Shown here in pieces: positions 30,260-38,970 of a stretch of 58,852 nucleotides of DNA. The stretch is from DAIQON01 sp036787835. GTDB lineage: Bacteria; Patescibacteriota; Saccharimonadia; Saccharimonadales; UBA4665. The translations under genes and the position numbers were made by a program. The number at the start of each line of letters is the position of its first letter. The first letter of the stretch is position 1. The notes below the pieces were generated by a model. The model saw nothing but the letters and a program-made list of their open reading frames with translations. It was not told the DNA's origin and searched no databases. The DNA lies in assembly GCA_036787835.1 (NCBI GenBank), contig DAIQON010000005.1, positions 1 to 58,852 of the forward strand, given 5' to 3'.

Positions 30260-30886
30260 TTAGCGCGAATAGTATTCAACTATTAATTGCTCATTAATAT
30301 CAACTTCGGCGTCATCACGGGTTGGTAGCCCGGTCACAACAACCTCAACTTTCTTACGATTAACTTTTAGCCAACCTGGAATTTCCTGTGGTGCAGGGCT
30401 GATTTCATCCAAGTTCTTAAAGTATCCAGAAGCAGAACTATGTGGTCGGACAGAAAGTTTGTCCTCGGGTTTAATCCTAATCGAAGGAATGTCTACACGT
30501 CGGTCGTTAAGCATAAAGTGTCCATGGCTCATAAGTTGGCGGGCAGCTCTTCGGCTTGGCGCAAAACCAGCGCGGTAAATAACGTTGTCTGCTCGTTGCT
30601 CAAGATATCTTAATAGGCTCTCGCCAGACTGGCCCTGAGCTTTAGTTGCTTCCTTCATTAGATTTGAAAACTGTTTCTCGAGTAGACCATATAGTCTTTT
30701 TACTTTTTGTTTTTCACGTAGCTGTACTGAGTACTGACTGCCACCCCGATTGTTGTTTGGTCGAGCATTAGCTTTCTGGCCAGGTAATGCAGCCCCTCTC
30801 TTAACTAGGACTTTATGGGCCTTAGGGTGAAGGGCATAGCCTTCACGTCGGCTCATCTTTACAATTGATCCTGTGTCTCTTGCCAT
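30260..30886 (-). CDS. rpsD: Ribosomal protein uS4, zinc-free form
   Basis: A 208-aa protein from MARDTGSIVKMSRREG; a start at 30961 would run into rpsK and is rejected. The S4 RNA-binding domain (RADNVIYRAGFAPSRRAARQ) is present. The N-terminal zinc cysteines of C+ S4 are replaced (VKMSRREGYALHPKAHKVLV), so it is the C- form. It starts 4 nt after rpsK. Confidence 0.95.
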   Translation of the reverse strand: MARDTGSIVKMSRREGYALHPKAHKVLVKRGAALPGQKANARPNNNRGGSQYSVQLREKQKVKRLYGLLEKQFSNLMKEATKAQGQSGESLLRYLEQRADNVIYRAGFAPSRRAARQLMSHGHFMLNDRRVDIPSIRIKPEDKLSVRPHSSASGYFKNLDEISPAPQEIPGWLKVNRKKVEVVVTGLPTRDDAEVDINEQLIVEYYSR

Positions 30887-30890
30887 AGTC

Positions 30891-31370
30891 TTAAACTCTC
30901 CTAGCCTTTCGTGGTCGTACACCACCGTGCGGTACGCCGGTAACATCTGTAATACTGTCAACCATAATGTCCATACCAGCTAGGGCACGAACAGCTGAAT
31001 CGCGTCCAAGGCCAACACCTTTAATAAAGACGCTAGCTTTAGTCATGCCAAACTGCTGTTTAGCTGTCTGGCCAGCCTTTTCAGCCGCAACTTGGGCAGC
31101 ATATGCAGTGCCCTTCTTAGAACCTCGGAAACCACAGGCTCCGGCGCTTGAGCTAGCAATAACATTGCCGCTAGCGTCACTGATAGTAATAATCGTGTTA
31201 TTGAAGCTGGCAGAAACGTGAACATGGCCGTTAGCTACAGTCCGCTTTGCTTTCTTACGCTTAACAGGAGCTGGTGATGCAGCAGTAGTCTCAACATTCT
31301 CTGTCTCGGCTACTTCGGCGGTTGTAGCCTCTACTTTTACTTCTTCTGGTGCGTTTAATTTATCTGTCAT
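30891..31370 (-). CDS. rpsK: Ribosomal protein uS11
   Basis: A 159-aa protein. The core from residue 46 (GHVHVSASFNNTIITISD ... GVPHGGVRPRKARRV) is uS11. The first 45 residues are an acidic and then basic extension not present in the usual 130-aa protein. Part of the rpmJ-rpsM-rpsK-rpsD-rpoA-rplQ order. Confidence 0.95.
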   Translation of the reverse strand: MTDKLNAPEEVKVEATTAEVAETENVETTAASPAPVKRKKAKRTVANGHVHVSASFNNTIITISDASGNVIASSSAGACGFRGSKKGTAYAAQVAAEKAGQTAKQQFGMTKASVFIKGVGLGRDSAVRALAGMDIMVDSITDVTGVPHGGVRPRKARRV

Positions 31371-31383
31371 AATATTTACCTTT

Positions 31384-31770
31384 TTAGGTCTTAGTAGCTA
31401 CCTTCTTAGCAGTTCCACCAACAGTAACCTTCTTACCTCTACGGGTTCGAGCATTAGTCTTAGTTCGTTGACCACGAGTAGGCAGGTTAGCAGTATGTCT
31501 CATTCCTCGGTATGACTTGATGTCTTTAAGTCGCTTGATGTTACCACTGACAATTCGCTGAAGCTCACCTTCAACCACGTAGTTGTTATTAATAACTTCT
31601 TGGATTCTGGAGATTTCACCGTCTGTCAGGTCTTTAGTTCTAGTAGTAGGTTCGACTTTAGCAATATCTAGGATTTCGTAGCTACTCTTTTGGCCAATTC
31701 CATGAATATAGGTAAGAGCAACCCAGAGTTGCTTTTCGCTAGGAATGGTTACGCCTGAAATTCTTGCCAT
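31384..31770 (-). CDS. rpsM: Ribosomal protein uS13
   Basis: A 128-aa protein: ARISGVTIPSEKQLWVALTYIHGIG at the N-terminus and SYRGMRHTANLPTRGQRTKTNARTR at the C-terminus are uS13, the head protein that contacts tRNA and uL5. It lies directly after rpmJ. Confidence 0.97.
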   Translation of the reverse strand: MARISGVTIPSEKQLWVALTYIHGIGQKSSYEILDIAKVEPTTRTKDLTDGEISRIQEVINNNYVVEGELQRIVSGNIKRLKDIKSYRGMRHTANLPTRGQRTKTNARTRRGKKVTVGGTAKKVATKT

Positions 31771-31773
31771 GGT

Positions 31774-31890
31774 TTAACCTTGCCTCTGCTTATGCTTTGG
31801 CTTAAATTTGTTGATAACATAAAGTCGTCCTTTACGTCGGACAATTTTATCATCAGGACTAATCTTCTTTACGCTGGCACGCACTTTCAT
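31774..31890 (-). CDS. rpmJ: Ribosomal protein bL36, zinc-free form
   Basis: A 38-aa protein in the normal place between infA and rpsM: MKVRASVKKISPDDKIVRRK, ending KPKHKQRQG. The usual zinc ligands (C..C and a later C) are replaced by Ser/Asp and others (KKISPDDK in place of KKICRNCK), so it cannot bind zinc. Confidence 0.93.
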   Translation of the reverse strand: MKVRASVKKISPDDKIVRRKGRLYVINKFKPKHKQRQG

Positions 31891-31954
31891 GCGGATCATT
31901 GCTCCTTAATAGCTAAAGTAATGACACTCTGCTCTTAGTTAATTGTGGACCTTT

Positions 31955-32176
31955 TCAGGTTTTGCGATAGGTTATCCGACCCTTTGTAAGATCATAAGGC
32001 GTCAACTCAACCGTAACGCTGTCTCCGGGTACGATTCGGATATAATGTTTCCTCATCTTACCGGCGACGTGAGCTATAATTTTATGGCCGTTCTCGAGTT
32101 CGACTTTAAATTGAGTCCCAGGAAGGGTCTCAACTATAGTGCCTGTTAGCTCGATTACTTCCTTGTTTGATGCCAT
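31955..32176 (-). CDS. infA: Translation initiation factor IF-1
   Basis: A 73-aa OB-fold protein: ELTGTIVETLPGTQFKVELE and HVAGKMRKHYIRIVPGDSV are diagnostic. It binds the ribosomal A site during initiation. It has its own promoter because the upstream gene (32384) is on the other strand, so it starts a separate IF-1/L36/alpha-operon transcript. Confidence 0.97.
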   Translation of the reverse strand: MASNKEVIELTGTIVETLPGTQFKVELENGHKIIAHVAGKMRKHYIRIVPGDSVTVELTPYDLTKGRITYRKT

Positions 32177-32193
32177 AAATATAACAATGCCTA

Positions 32194-32222
32194 ATTATAT
32201 CAGGTAAACCCCAGTTATGTAA
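32194..32222 (-). promoter_or_regulatory. Promoter of infA and the alpha block
   Basis: Minus-strand TTACAT (32222-32217), 17 nt, TATAAT (32199-32194), 17 nt before the infA ATG. Confidence 0.7.
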
Positions 32223-32317
32223 AGTGTTTTTATCTTAAAATTCCAGTTTTATTGAATAATCATTGTTTTACACATAAACCGATGTGAAATTCACTAGACT
32301 TTATATCTATAAACTGG

Positions 32318-32346
32318 TTCATAACGCTTGCGCTTTATGTTATTAT
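32318..32346 (+). promoter_or_regulatory. Promoter of the 32384 gene
   Basis: TTCATA (32318-32323), 17 nt, TATTAT (32341-32346), followed by a leader of about 30 nt that contains AAGGAAG. Confidence 0.55.
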
Positions 32347-32383
32347 GGTTGTAGTAAGTTAAAAAATAAAAAGGAAGACAAAA

Positions 32384-32812
32384 ATGTCTATCGAAGGTTT
32401 ATCGGAACTACAAGCAGTACCATTAGACGATCTCTATCTAGCAACTGTCACAGAAGAACAGGTAGTTAGACTTACGCTTGATGACGAAACACAGCTATTC
32501 GCAGAAGTCTCGCCTGCTAGTGGTGACGATAGATTACCTAAAGGATATAGGGAATCATCCTTATTTACTCTAATCGTTAATCCTCCCGAAGGTTCAGAAG
32601 CCGAGCATAAACCTTTTGGCGAGTACCCAATTATAATAGCTTCTGGTACTAGTCCTGAATATGGCGAGGATCAGCTAGGACCAAGCGGACTAATCCATCG
32701 AGGTGGTTTAGTGCGAGTATATAGCCCTATAAAATCCATCAGCAAAGAACTACCTATTCGTAGAATATCCGCAATTCATATTCTTGAACCACAAGTTTTA
32801 ATAGCTGCTTAA
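32384..32812 (+). CDS. Hypothetical protein between infA and secY
   Basis: A 142-aa soluble protein with Shine-Dalgarno AAGGAAG. It is mostly beta-strand-like (LYLATVTEEQVVRLTL, EYPIIIASGTSPEYG, LIHRGGLVRVYSPI). Family not recognised. It lies on the opposite strand exactly where adk and map often sit between secY and infA, and it splits the ribosomal block into two transcripts. Its stop lies 1 nt before the secY stop, tail to tail. The RGG..R pattern weakly recalls the 44-45 kb pair, but I do not claim homology. Confidence 0.6.
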   Translation: MSIEGLSELQAVPLDDLYLATVTEEQVVRLTLDDETQLFAEVSPASGDDRLPKGYRESSLFTLIVNPPEGSEAEHKPFGEYPIIIASGTSPEYGEDQLGPSGLIHRGGLVRVYSPIKSISKELPIRRISAIHILEPQVLIAA

Positions 32813-32813
32813 A

Positions 32814-34331
32814 CTACTTATCTTCGTTATTTTGGTTATCTTTAGATTTTCTAAACCTAGGGATAAACTTTAGTTGTCTTGCTCCCAAGGCAGCTTCCGC
32901 CCCGCCGGCTGGTTCGTAGAAGAAGTCAGGTTGTGAGTATTGGTCATAAGTTACCATTAGAGCTCTTGATTCGACTGCACGTAGCGTCTGGAGCGCTACT
33001 GATACAAGGATAAGAATGCTAGTACCGCCAATAGTAATACTGACATTTACGAATAGCTGAGCAATTATCGGCATTAATGCTAAAAGCCCTAAGCTTATAG
33101 CACCAAACAATGTCAGTCGGTTAACGGTTTTAGCAAGATATTTTTCAGTTTGGATACCGCTTCTTACGCCCTCAATGAAGCCACCCTGCTTTTGTAGGTT
33201 CTCGGCAATCTCTTTGGAGTTGAAGGTAATACTGGTGTAGAAGAAGGTGAAGACAACTACCAGCAAGAAGTAGACTACTGGATAAATGTAGGCATTTGGC
33301 CCCTCGGTATGGAAGGTGGTCGCTGAAGGTGTTTGGAACCACGTAGTCAGGTGTGAACCTAAACTAATCCAATGCTTGTTATGCGAACCTGTCAGTAACT
33401 GTCCGGCAAAACTGGGCACACTTAAGAATGCAACGGCAAAGATAATCGGTACAACTCCAGCAGTAATAAGCTTGACTGGGAGGGTGGTTGTAACCCCACC
33501 ATAGGTTCTATTGCCTTGTACACGTTTGGCGTAGTTAACCGTCAAGTTCCGGGCCGCCTCATTGAGCATCACCACTAGCCAGGTAAGTAGAATAATCGAG
33601 CCGATCAATACAACCGTATAAATTAGCGCCTGGCGGTTGAAAGCTACTGCATGGCCAAATATAACCCAACGATCTTTGGGGTGAACTGCTGATTCGATGA
33701 TCTGATAAATATTGGCCGGCAAGCGACTAACGATACCGACGGTAATAATAAGTGAGATACCGTTACCAATGCTTTGTTCAGTGATTAACTCACCGAGCCA
33801 CATCAAAATCATTGAGCCGCCAGTTAGGGCTGCGACCATTAGTACCCATTGGATAATACTGGTGTGAGCGGTTATATCACCTATACCACCAATACTCTGG
33901 GCAGCTTGTCGAATAAGAAAGATTGAACCGATCGATTGAACAATCGCTAGCGGGAACGTTAGGATACGAGTGTATTGGTTAATTTTCTTCTGGCCAAACT
34001 CACCTTCTTTATGTAGTGCTTCAAGTTGGGGTATTGCCTTGGTTAGAAGCTGCATAATAATCGACGCATTAATGAATGGGCCTAGACCGGCAATCATTAT
34101 TGAGAAGTTAGCTAGGGCACCACCAGATAGAACGTTAATGAAGCTCAGAAGCTGCGGCGTATTATTGGAGTTAAATAGATTCTGTAATACTTGGTGTAAG
34201 GTTGCTGGGTTACTTATGGGAACCGGTATGTGGGCAAGAATTCTGAAAACAACAATAATACCCAGGACAGCAAGAATACGCTTCTGCATATCTTTATTGC
34301 CAAGTGACTTGCCGATTATCTTCCAGTTCAT
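32814..34331 (-). CDS. secY: Protein translocase subunit SecY
   Basis: A 505-aa polytopic membrane protein with ten expected helices. Recognisable segments are AVLGIIVVFRILAHIPVPIS (helix 1), FNSNNTPQLLSFINVLSGGALANFS (plug region, given here as key parts), MWLGELITEQSIGNGISLII and GYTT-type later helices. It is longer than the 440-aa norm because of extra outside loops near residues 315-345. It forms the Sec protein-conducting channel. A 119-nt gap separates it from rplO. Confidence 0.94.
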   Translation of the reverse strand: MNWKIIGKSLGNKDMQKRILAVLGIIVVFRILAHIPVPISNPATLHQVLQNLFNSNNTPQLLSFINVLSGGALANFSIMIAGLGPFINASIIMQLLTKAIPQLEALHKEGEFGQKKINQYTRILTFPLAIVQSIGSIFLIRQAAQSIGGIGDITAHTSIIQWVLMVAALTGGSMILMWLGELITEQSIGNGISLIITVGIVSRLPANIYQIIESAVHPKDRWVIFGHAVAFNRQALIYTVVLIGSIILLTWLVVMLNEAARNLTVNYAKRVQGNRTYGGVTTTLPVKLITAGVVPIIFAVAFLSVPSFAGQLLTGSHNKHWISLGSHLTTWFQTPSATTFHTEGPNAYIYPVVYFLLVVVFTFFYTSITFNSKEIAENLQKQGGFIEGVRSGIQTEKYLAKTVNRLTLFGAISLGLLALMPIIAQLFVNVSITIGGTSILILVSVALQTLRAVESRALMVTYDQYSQPDFFYEPAGGAEAALGARQLKFIPRFRKSKDNQNNEDK

Positions 34332-34450
34332 CAGTCGTTGATCCCTCTTCTAAGTTACCCTCTCAGTATTTATTGTATAGAAACATTTTCTATTTAAAAT
34401 ATCCATAATATTGTAACACCGTAAAGTGCTAATTAATAGATATACGAGTA

Positions 34451-34924
34451 CTACTTTTCTTCTTTAGTTTGTGACTCGCGCTGCAACACTGTAACTTTCT
34501 CGAAACTACCGCCAGCTTGTTGGATGTTGTCGATAGCAGTTTGTGATGCTCCAGGTAACTTAACAGCCAGCTTAACGCTAAGCTTTTCACTATTATTTAG
34601 AAGCTTAATCTTCTGGAATGGATTTTCAACTAGGCCTGCGTCAGCTAGCGCCTGTGCATCGATAGTTTTAGCCTTGAGGGCTACTAAGTCGGCTGTATGT
34701 ACGTTTGCCGCCTTTGGTTTATGTGACTTAAAGCCAGGCAGTTTAGGTAGCTGTTGCATTAATGGGTTAGTTCCACCCTGAAATCCAGGCTTCTTTTTAG
34801 AGCCTGTTCGCGACTTCTGACCTTTAGTACCACGACCGGCAGTTTTTCCTTGGCCAGCAGCAATACCACGACCTAGTCGTTTGCCTTGTTTCTTAGGAAC
34901 TTTGGTTAGTTCATTGAATTTCAT
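34451..34924 (-). CDS. rplO: Ribosomal protein uL15
   Basis: A 157-aa protein: KKQGKRLGRGIAAGQGKTAG and GFQGGTNPLMQQLPKLPGF are uL15. It follows rpsE directly with a 4-nt overlap. In most bacteria rpmD (uL30) lies between these two genes; here there is no room for it, as is usual in Patescibacteria. Confidence 0.96.
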   Translation of the reverse strand: MKFNELTKVPKKQGKRLGRGIAAGQGKTAGRGTKGQKSRTGSKKKPGFQGGTNPLMQQLPKLPGFKSHKPKAANVHTADLVALKAKTIDAQALADAGLVENPFQKIKLLNNSEKLSVKLAVKLPGASQTAIDNIQQAGGSFEKVTVLQRESQTKEEK

Positions 34925-35532
34925 TTCTTGTCCTCGATCTTAGCCTTTTTTGGCTTCTGCTCAGTAGTCACAACTTTCTTAGTTGCTTTGGTTTCAGTTG
35001 TCTTTTCCGTCTTGGTCGACTTCTTGGCGTTGTTCTGGGTGGTGATCCACTTACTTGAAGGTTCAAGAGCCTCTAGTGCTGCGATTGTAGCGTAGGCAAG
35101 GTTGGTCTTATTAGAAGACCCTAGTGACTTAGATAGGGCATTCTTAACACCAGCAACTTCCAAAATAGTTCTAACTACCCCGCCAGCTATAAGACCGGTA
35201 CCAGCGCTAGCTGGCATAAGTAGGATTTTTGCGCCACTTACTTTGGTCTGTGTATCGTGTGGTAAAGTTCCTTTGTATAGGTTGACTACAATAAAGTGCT
35301 TTTTAGCAACTTCTGTAGCTTTGGTTACGGCTGAAGTAACATCGGCACCTTTAGCTGTACCAACACCTACTTTATTCTTTCGGTCACCAACAACTACTAA
35401 TGCACGGAATCTAAATCGTCGTCCGCCTTTTACAACACGGGCAACTCGATCAATCTGAAGAGTTCGCTCGTCAAATTGCTTTTCTTCCTGTAATTCCTTA
35501 GGTTTTCGTGGTCCTGAATCATTGTTTGCCAT
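34921..35532 (-). CDS. rpsE: Ribosomal protein uS5
   Basis: A 203-aa protein: VVKGGRRFRFRALVVVGD and GLIAGGVVRTILEVAGV are uS5, which helps accuracy and mRNA unwinding. A Lys/Thr-rich tail of about 35 residues extends the usual C-terminus. It overlaps rplO by 4 nt. Confidence 0.96.
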   Translation of the reverse strand: MANNDSGPRKPKELQEEKQFDERTLQIDRVARVVKGGRRFRFRALVVVGDRKNKVGVGTAKGADVTSAVTKATEVAKKHFIVVNLYKGTLPHDTQTKVSGAKILLMPASAGTGLIAGGVVRTILEVAGVKNALSKSLGSSNKTNLAYATIAALEALEPSSKWITTQNNAKKSTKTEKTTETKATKKVVTTEQKPKKAKIEDKK

Positions 35533-35534
35533 AA

Positions 35535-35891
35535 TTAAATCTCCAGTCCTGATTCTCTAGCGGCATCTGCTAGCGCGGCTACTCTGCCGTGATATAACTT
35601 TCCATTACGGTCAAATACTACTGAACTAATCTTTTTGGCCTTAGCTTTCTTAGCTATATCTTCGCCAACCCACTTAGCCTTTTCAGTCATTGTGCCTTTA
35701 AGGCTCTTCTGCCCAACGGTAGTTGAGGAAGCGAGAGTTTTGCCGGTAGTGTCATCAATTAGTTGGGCGCTGACGTTAGTGTTGCTGATATAGGCTGTTA
35801 GACGTGGTCGAACAGGGCTGCCTTTAACAACGCTACGAATTCGGTTCTTTCGTCTCAGACGATTATTTAATTTGCTACTTAAATTACTCAT
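35535..35891 (-). CDS. rplR: Ribosomal protein uL18
   Basis: A 118-aa protein: RPRLTAYISNTNVSAQLIDD and VVFDRNGKLYHGRVAALADAA are uL18, a 5S rRNA-binding protein. Its first base overlaps the rplF stop. Confidence 0.96.
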   Translation of the reverse strand: MSNLSSKLNNRLRRKNRIRSVVKGSPVRPRLTAYISNTNVSAQLIDDTTGKTLASSTTVGQKSLKGTMTEKAKWVGEDIAKKAKAKKISSVVFDRNGKLYHGRVAALADAARESGLEI

Positions 35892-36430
35892 TATTTATCC
35901 TTACCGCTCTTACCGCTCTTGCGGATTATTCGTTCACCAACATACTTAATTCCCTTGCCTTTATATGGCTCTGGCTTCTTTAGTGATCGAATCTCTGCTG
36001 TAACTTGTCCTACTTGCTGTTTATCTATGCCGCTGATAGTAATAACGTTAGCATCAATGGTAGAAGTAATGCCGGTCGGAACATTATAGATAACATCGTG
36101 GGAAAATCCAAGATTCATCTTAATATTAGTACCTTCTTGAGCGGCTCTAAAACCAACTCCGTTGATTTCAAGTTGCTTCGAGAAACCTTCAGTTACGCCA
36201 ACAACCATGTTATTGATTAGGCTGCGCATTAGTCCGTGCTTTGAACGCATCATTGGTTCATCGTTTTCACGAGCAACAATGATTTGGTTATCTTCTTGGG
36301 TTACGCTAATGCCGGGCATTGTAAACTGACTTAATGATCCTTTTGGTCCAGTAACGCTTACCAAATCAGCATCGATAGTGATTGTCACACCGCTAGGTAT
36401 TGTAATCGGTAGTTTTCCTATTCGACTCAT
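35891..36430 (-). CDS. rplF: Ribosomal protein uL6
   Basis: A 179-aa protein with two similar domains. SRIGKLPITIPSGVTITID opens it and the C-terminal KKPEPYKGKGIKYVGE is the conserved rRNA-binding end. Normal position between rpsH and rplR. Confidence 0.97.
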   Translation of the reverse strand: MSRIGKLPITIPSGVTITIDADLVSVTGPKGSLSQFTMPGISVTQEDNQIIVARENDEPMMRSKHGLMRSLINNMVVGVTEGFSKQLEINGVGFRAAQEGTNIKMNLGFSHDVIYNVPTGITSTIDANVITISGIDKQQVGQVTAEIRSLKKPEPYKGKGIKYVGERIIRKSGKSGKDK

Positions 36431-36447
36431 GGTATTTAAATTATCCT

Positions 36448-36849
36448 TTAATAAACTTTACAAATTAACTCACCGCCAACATGTTCTTTCTTGGCGGTTT
36501 CACCGGTCATCACACCCCGACTAGTAGATAAAATAACTAGTCCACGACCTTGCTTAATAACTGGGATCTCTTTGGAGTTAACGTATGTACGTCGGCCTGG
36601 CTTTGAAAGCTTAGCAATCTCATTGATCCGAGCATTTGAACTCTCGGAGTTAATAGTGATTGTAAGTGTCTTGCCAACTTCGGCTTCAGTTACTCTAACG
36701 CCATCGAGGAAGTTGTTCTCGACCAATAGTTTAGCCACAGCTTCTTTAATTTTGCTGTGAGGCATGCTTACTTCAGTTTTTCGAACGGCAATTGCGTTTC
36801 GAATTCGAGTAAGCATATCGGCTATTGGGTCTGTAGATGTACTGTACAT
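36448..36849 (-). CDS. rpsH: Ribosomal protein uS8
   Basis: A 133-aa protein: DPIADMLTRIRNAIAVRK at the start and GLVILSTSRGVMTGETAKK near the end are uS8, an early 16S rRNA-binding protein that in other bacteria also represses the spc operon. Confidence 0.97.
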   Translation of the reverse strand: MYSTSTDPIADMLTRIRNAIAVRKTEVSMPHSKIKEAVAKLLVENNFLDGVRVTEAEVGKTLTITINSESSNARINEIAKLSKPGRRTYVNSKEIPVIKQGRGLVILSTSRGVMTGETAKKEHVGGELICKVY

Positions 36850-36859
36850 AGGTTCTCCT

Positions 36860-37129
36860 TTACCAACTCGCCTTAGTTACGCCGGGGATTTCTCCCTTAG
36901 AAGCATGTTCCCGGAATGATATACGACTTAAGCCAAACTGTCGCATGTAACCTCTTGGACGGCCAGTTTCGATGCAGCGGTTAGTCAAACGGGTTCTAGA
37001 AGAATTCCTTGGTAGCTTAGCCAAGCCTTCTTGGTCACCCAATTCTTTAAGCTCAGCTCGCTTAGCGGCATATTGTTCGATCATTTTCTTTCGTTTTAGA
37101 TCGCGGGCGATGATTGATTTCTTGGCCAT
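36860..37129 (-). CDS. rpsN: Ribosomal protein uS14, zinc-free form
   Basis: An 89-aa protein of the long, zinc-independent type: AKKSIIARDLKRKKMIEQYA, then NRCIETGRPRGYMRQFGLSR. The CxxC pairs of the short zinc form (about 61 aa) are missing. Its first base overlaps the rplE stop. Confidence 0.96.
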   Translation of the reverse strand: MAKKSIIARDLKRKKMIEQYAAKRAELKELGDQEGLAKLPRNSSRTRLTNRCIETGRPRGYMRQFGLSRISFREHASKGEIPGVTKASW

Positions 37130-37704
37130 TACTTTCTCTCCTTTTCAAACGGCATACCAAATTTCTCGAGTAGGGCTTTGGCGTGCTCCTTAGATTGACT
37201 CTTAATTACAAAAATTATTTGCAGACCGTGTGGGGTGGTTGTCTCCTCAAATGTAAGCTCTGGGAAAACAGACTGCTCGGTAATACCTAGTGCATAGTTA
37301 CCCTGCTTATCGAAAGCCTTCTTAGATAGGCCATGGAAGTCACGTAGTCTTGGGAGAACTAGGTTAACTGTTCGATCCAGGAACTCATACATTCGGTCTC
37401 CTCGGATAGTGGTCTTAAGACCGATCTTGTTTCCATCACGAAGCTTAAAGGCGGCGATAGATTTCTTGGCAGTTGTTTGGATCGGTTGCTGGCCGGTAAT
37501 CTTGCGTAGAGTATTAGTAGCTACTTCCATTATTTTCTTATCGTCCTTAGCCCGACCGAGTCCAATATTAACTACGATCTTTTCTATTCGTGGTACGTCA
37601 TGAACGTTTTTAAGTTTTAAATCAGTCATTAGTTCTTTAACGATCTTGTCGTTATATTCAACTTTTAGTCGAGGCATCGAAGACTTTGTAGATTTAGTAG
37701 CCAT
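37129..37704 (-). CDS. rplE: Ribosomal protein uL5
   Basis: A 191-aa protein: VPRIEKIVVNIGLGRAKDD and GNYALGITEQSVFPEL are uL5, which binds 5S rRNA and contacts the P-site tRNA. Slightly long at the N-terminus. Confidence 0.97.
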   Translation of the reverse strand: MATKSTKSSMPRLKVEYNDKIVKELMTDLKLKNVHDVPRIEKIVVNIGLGRAKDDKKIMEVATNTLRKITGQQPIQTTAKKSIAAFKLRDGNKIGLKTTIRGDRMYEFLDRTVNLVLPRLRDFHGLSKKAFDKQGNYALGITEQSVFPELTFEETTTPHGLQIIFVIKSQSKEHAKALLEKFGMPFEKERK

Positions 37705-38054
37705 TAGCTGTTAATCTCCTTACCAGATACTTTGTAAACTCTGGTCTTAGTCTTACCGTCGGCAGAAACTTTATAGCCGATTCGTGAAGCTTTCTTTGCA
37801 GTAGGCTCATAAATAGCTACTTTGGAAACCCAGATTGGCTTAGTAATCTCTTTAATTGAACCTACAGTATTCTGTTGAGTTGGCTTAACATGCTTCTTAA
37901 CAATATTAATACCTTCAACAGTTACCTTGTTCTCGGATGGATGAGTCTTCATTACTTTTCCGGTCTTGCCTTTGTGCTTACCGCTTAGAACAATAACTTT
38001 ATCGCCCCTCTTAAGTCGGATCTTGTATAGCCTATTTTGTAGCTTAGTCTTCAT
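37704..38054 (-). CDS. rplX: Ribosomal protein uL24
   Basis: A 116-aa KOW-domain protein: RLKRGDKVIVLSGKHKGKTG and VTVEGINIVKKHVKPTQQN are uL24, an assembly initiator of the large subunit. Confidence 0.96.
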   Translation of the reverse strand: MKTKLQNRLYKIRLKRGDKVIVLSGKHKGKTGKVMKTHPSENKVTVEGINIVKKHVKPTQQNTVGSIKEITKPIWVSKVAIYEPTAKKASRIGYKVSADGKTKTRVYKVSGKEINS

Positions 38055-38056
38055 GA

Positions 38057-38425
38057 TTAAAGTACCTCCGGAGCTAAGCTAATAATCTTGGCATAACCTT
38101 GGTCTCGTAGTTCACGAGGGACCGGTCCAAAGATACGAGTACCTTTAGGTAGCTTGTCGTCACCAATAATCACTGCAGCATTATCGTCAAAACAAATAGT
38201 CGAGCCGTCTTTACGACGAATCTGGTCTTTGGTTCTAACTACGACTGCACGAACAACCGACTTCTTCTTGACCGTGCCACTAGGGCTGGCCTGCTTGACG
38301 GTTGCCACAATAACGTCACCAACACGGGCATAACGACGACGTGAGCCACCAAGAACTCTAATGCATAAGATTTCCTTAGCACCTGAATTGTCGGTTACAT
38401 TTAATCGTGATTCTTGTTGGATCAT
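38057..38425 (-). CDS. rplN: Ribosomal protein uL14
   Basis: A 122-aa protein: MIQQESRLNVTDNSGAKEIL and ELRDQGYAKIISLAPEVL are near-invariant uL14 ends. It lies at the subunit interface. It overlaps rpsQ by 4 nt. Confidence 0.98.
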   Translation of the reverse strand: MIQQESRLNVTDNSGAKEILCIRVLGGSRRRYARVGDVIVATVKQASPSGTVKKKSVVRAVVVRTKDQIRRKDGSTICFDDNAAVIIGDDKLPKGTRIFGPVPRELRDQGYAKIISLAPEVL

Positions 38426-38766
38426 TTACTTTCCTTCTCCGCTACTTCGTCTTTAGCCTTAGCCTTGGACTTTGGTCGTTCACTAGCTACTTCGTCTTTA
38501 GTCACCTTAAGTGAGTCGGCTCGTAGTGCTGGCTTTTCCAAAATCTTGTCTAGGATGAATCTCTTGCGGGCACTTAATGGTCGGGTTTCAACGATTGAAA
38601 CTTTGTCACCAGGTTGCGCTTCATTATTTGGGTCATGAGCCATGAATTTCTTAGATACAGGATACTGCTTCTTGTAGATAGGATGTGTCTTACGACCATG
38701 GCTAACAACCGTAATCGTCTTGTCGGTCTTGTTTGAAACAACAATTCCTATAATTGTTTTAGCCAT
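38422..38766 (-). CDS. rpsQ: Ribosomal protein uS17
   Basis: A 114-aa protein: GIVVSNKTDKTITVVSHGRK and AQPGDKVSIVETRPLSARKR are uS17. It carries a Lys/Glu/Ala tail of about 30 residues beyond the usual end. Confidence 0.96.
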   Translation of the reverse strand: MAKTIIGIVVSNKTDKTITVVSHGRKTHPIYKKQYPVSKKFMAHDPNNEAQPGDKVSIVETRPLSARKRFILDKILEKPALRADSLKVTKDEVASERPKSKAKAKDEVAEKESK

Positions 38767-38966
38767 TAGTTTGTCTCCTTAATTAGTTCTTCGCCTAGGA
38801 CAGTGAGGATCCTGGCTAGATCCTTGCGTTTGTGGCGAATTGCTCGTACGTTATTAATCTCACCTAATTGGAGCTTTCTCTTTAGTTCAGCGATTTCATC
38901 TCTGACCTTGGAGCTCTCTTTAGTTAAGTCGCTAGTCGATAGCTTACGAATGTCTACGATTTTCAT
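38766..38966 (-). CDS. rpmC: Ribosomal protein uL29
   Basis: A 66-aa helical-hairpin protein at the exit tunnel: IRKLSTSDLTKESSKVRDE, then LKRKLQLGEINNVRAIRHKR. Its first base overlaps the uL16-side neighbour spacing of 4 nt; order rplP-rpmC-rpsQ is normal. Confidence 0.94.
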   Translation of the reverse strand: MKIVDIRKLSTSDLTKESSKVRDEIAELKRKLQLGEINNVRAIRHKRKDLARILTVLGEELIKETN

Positions 38967-38970
38967 ACTC

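Noticed and set aside
30887..30961. Longer rpsD start at 30961.
   Set aside because: It would overlap the end of rpsK; MARDTG at 30886 is the family N-terminus.
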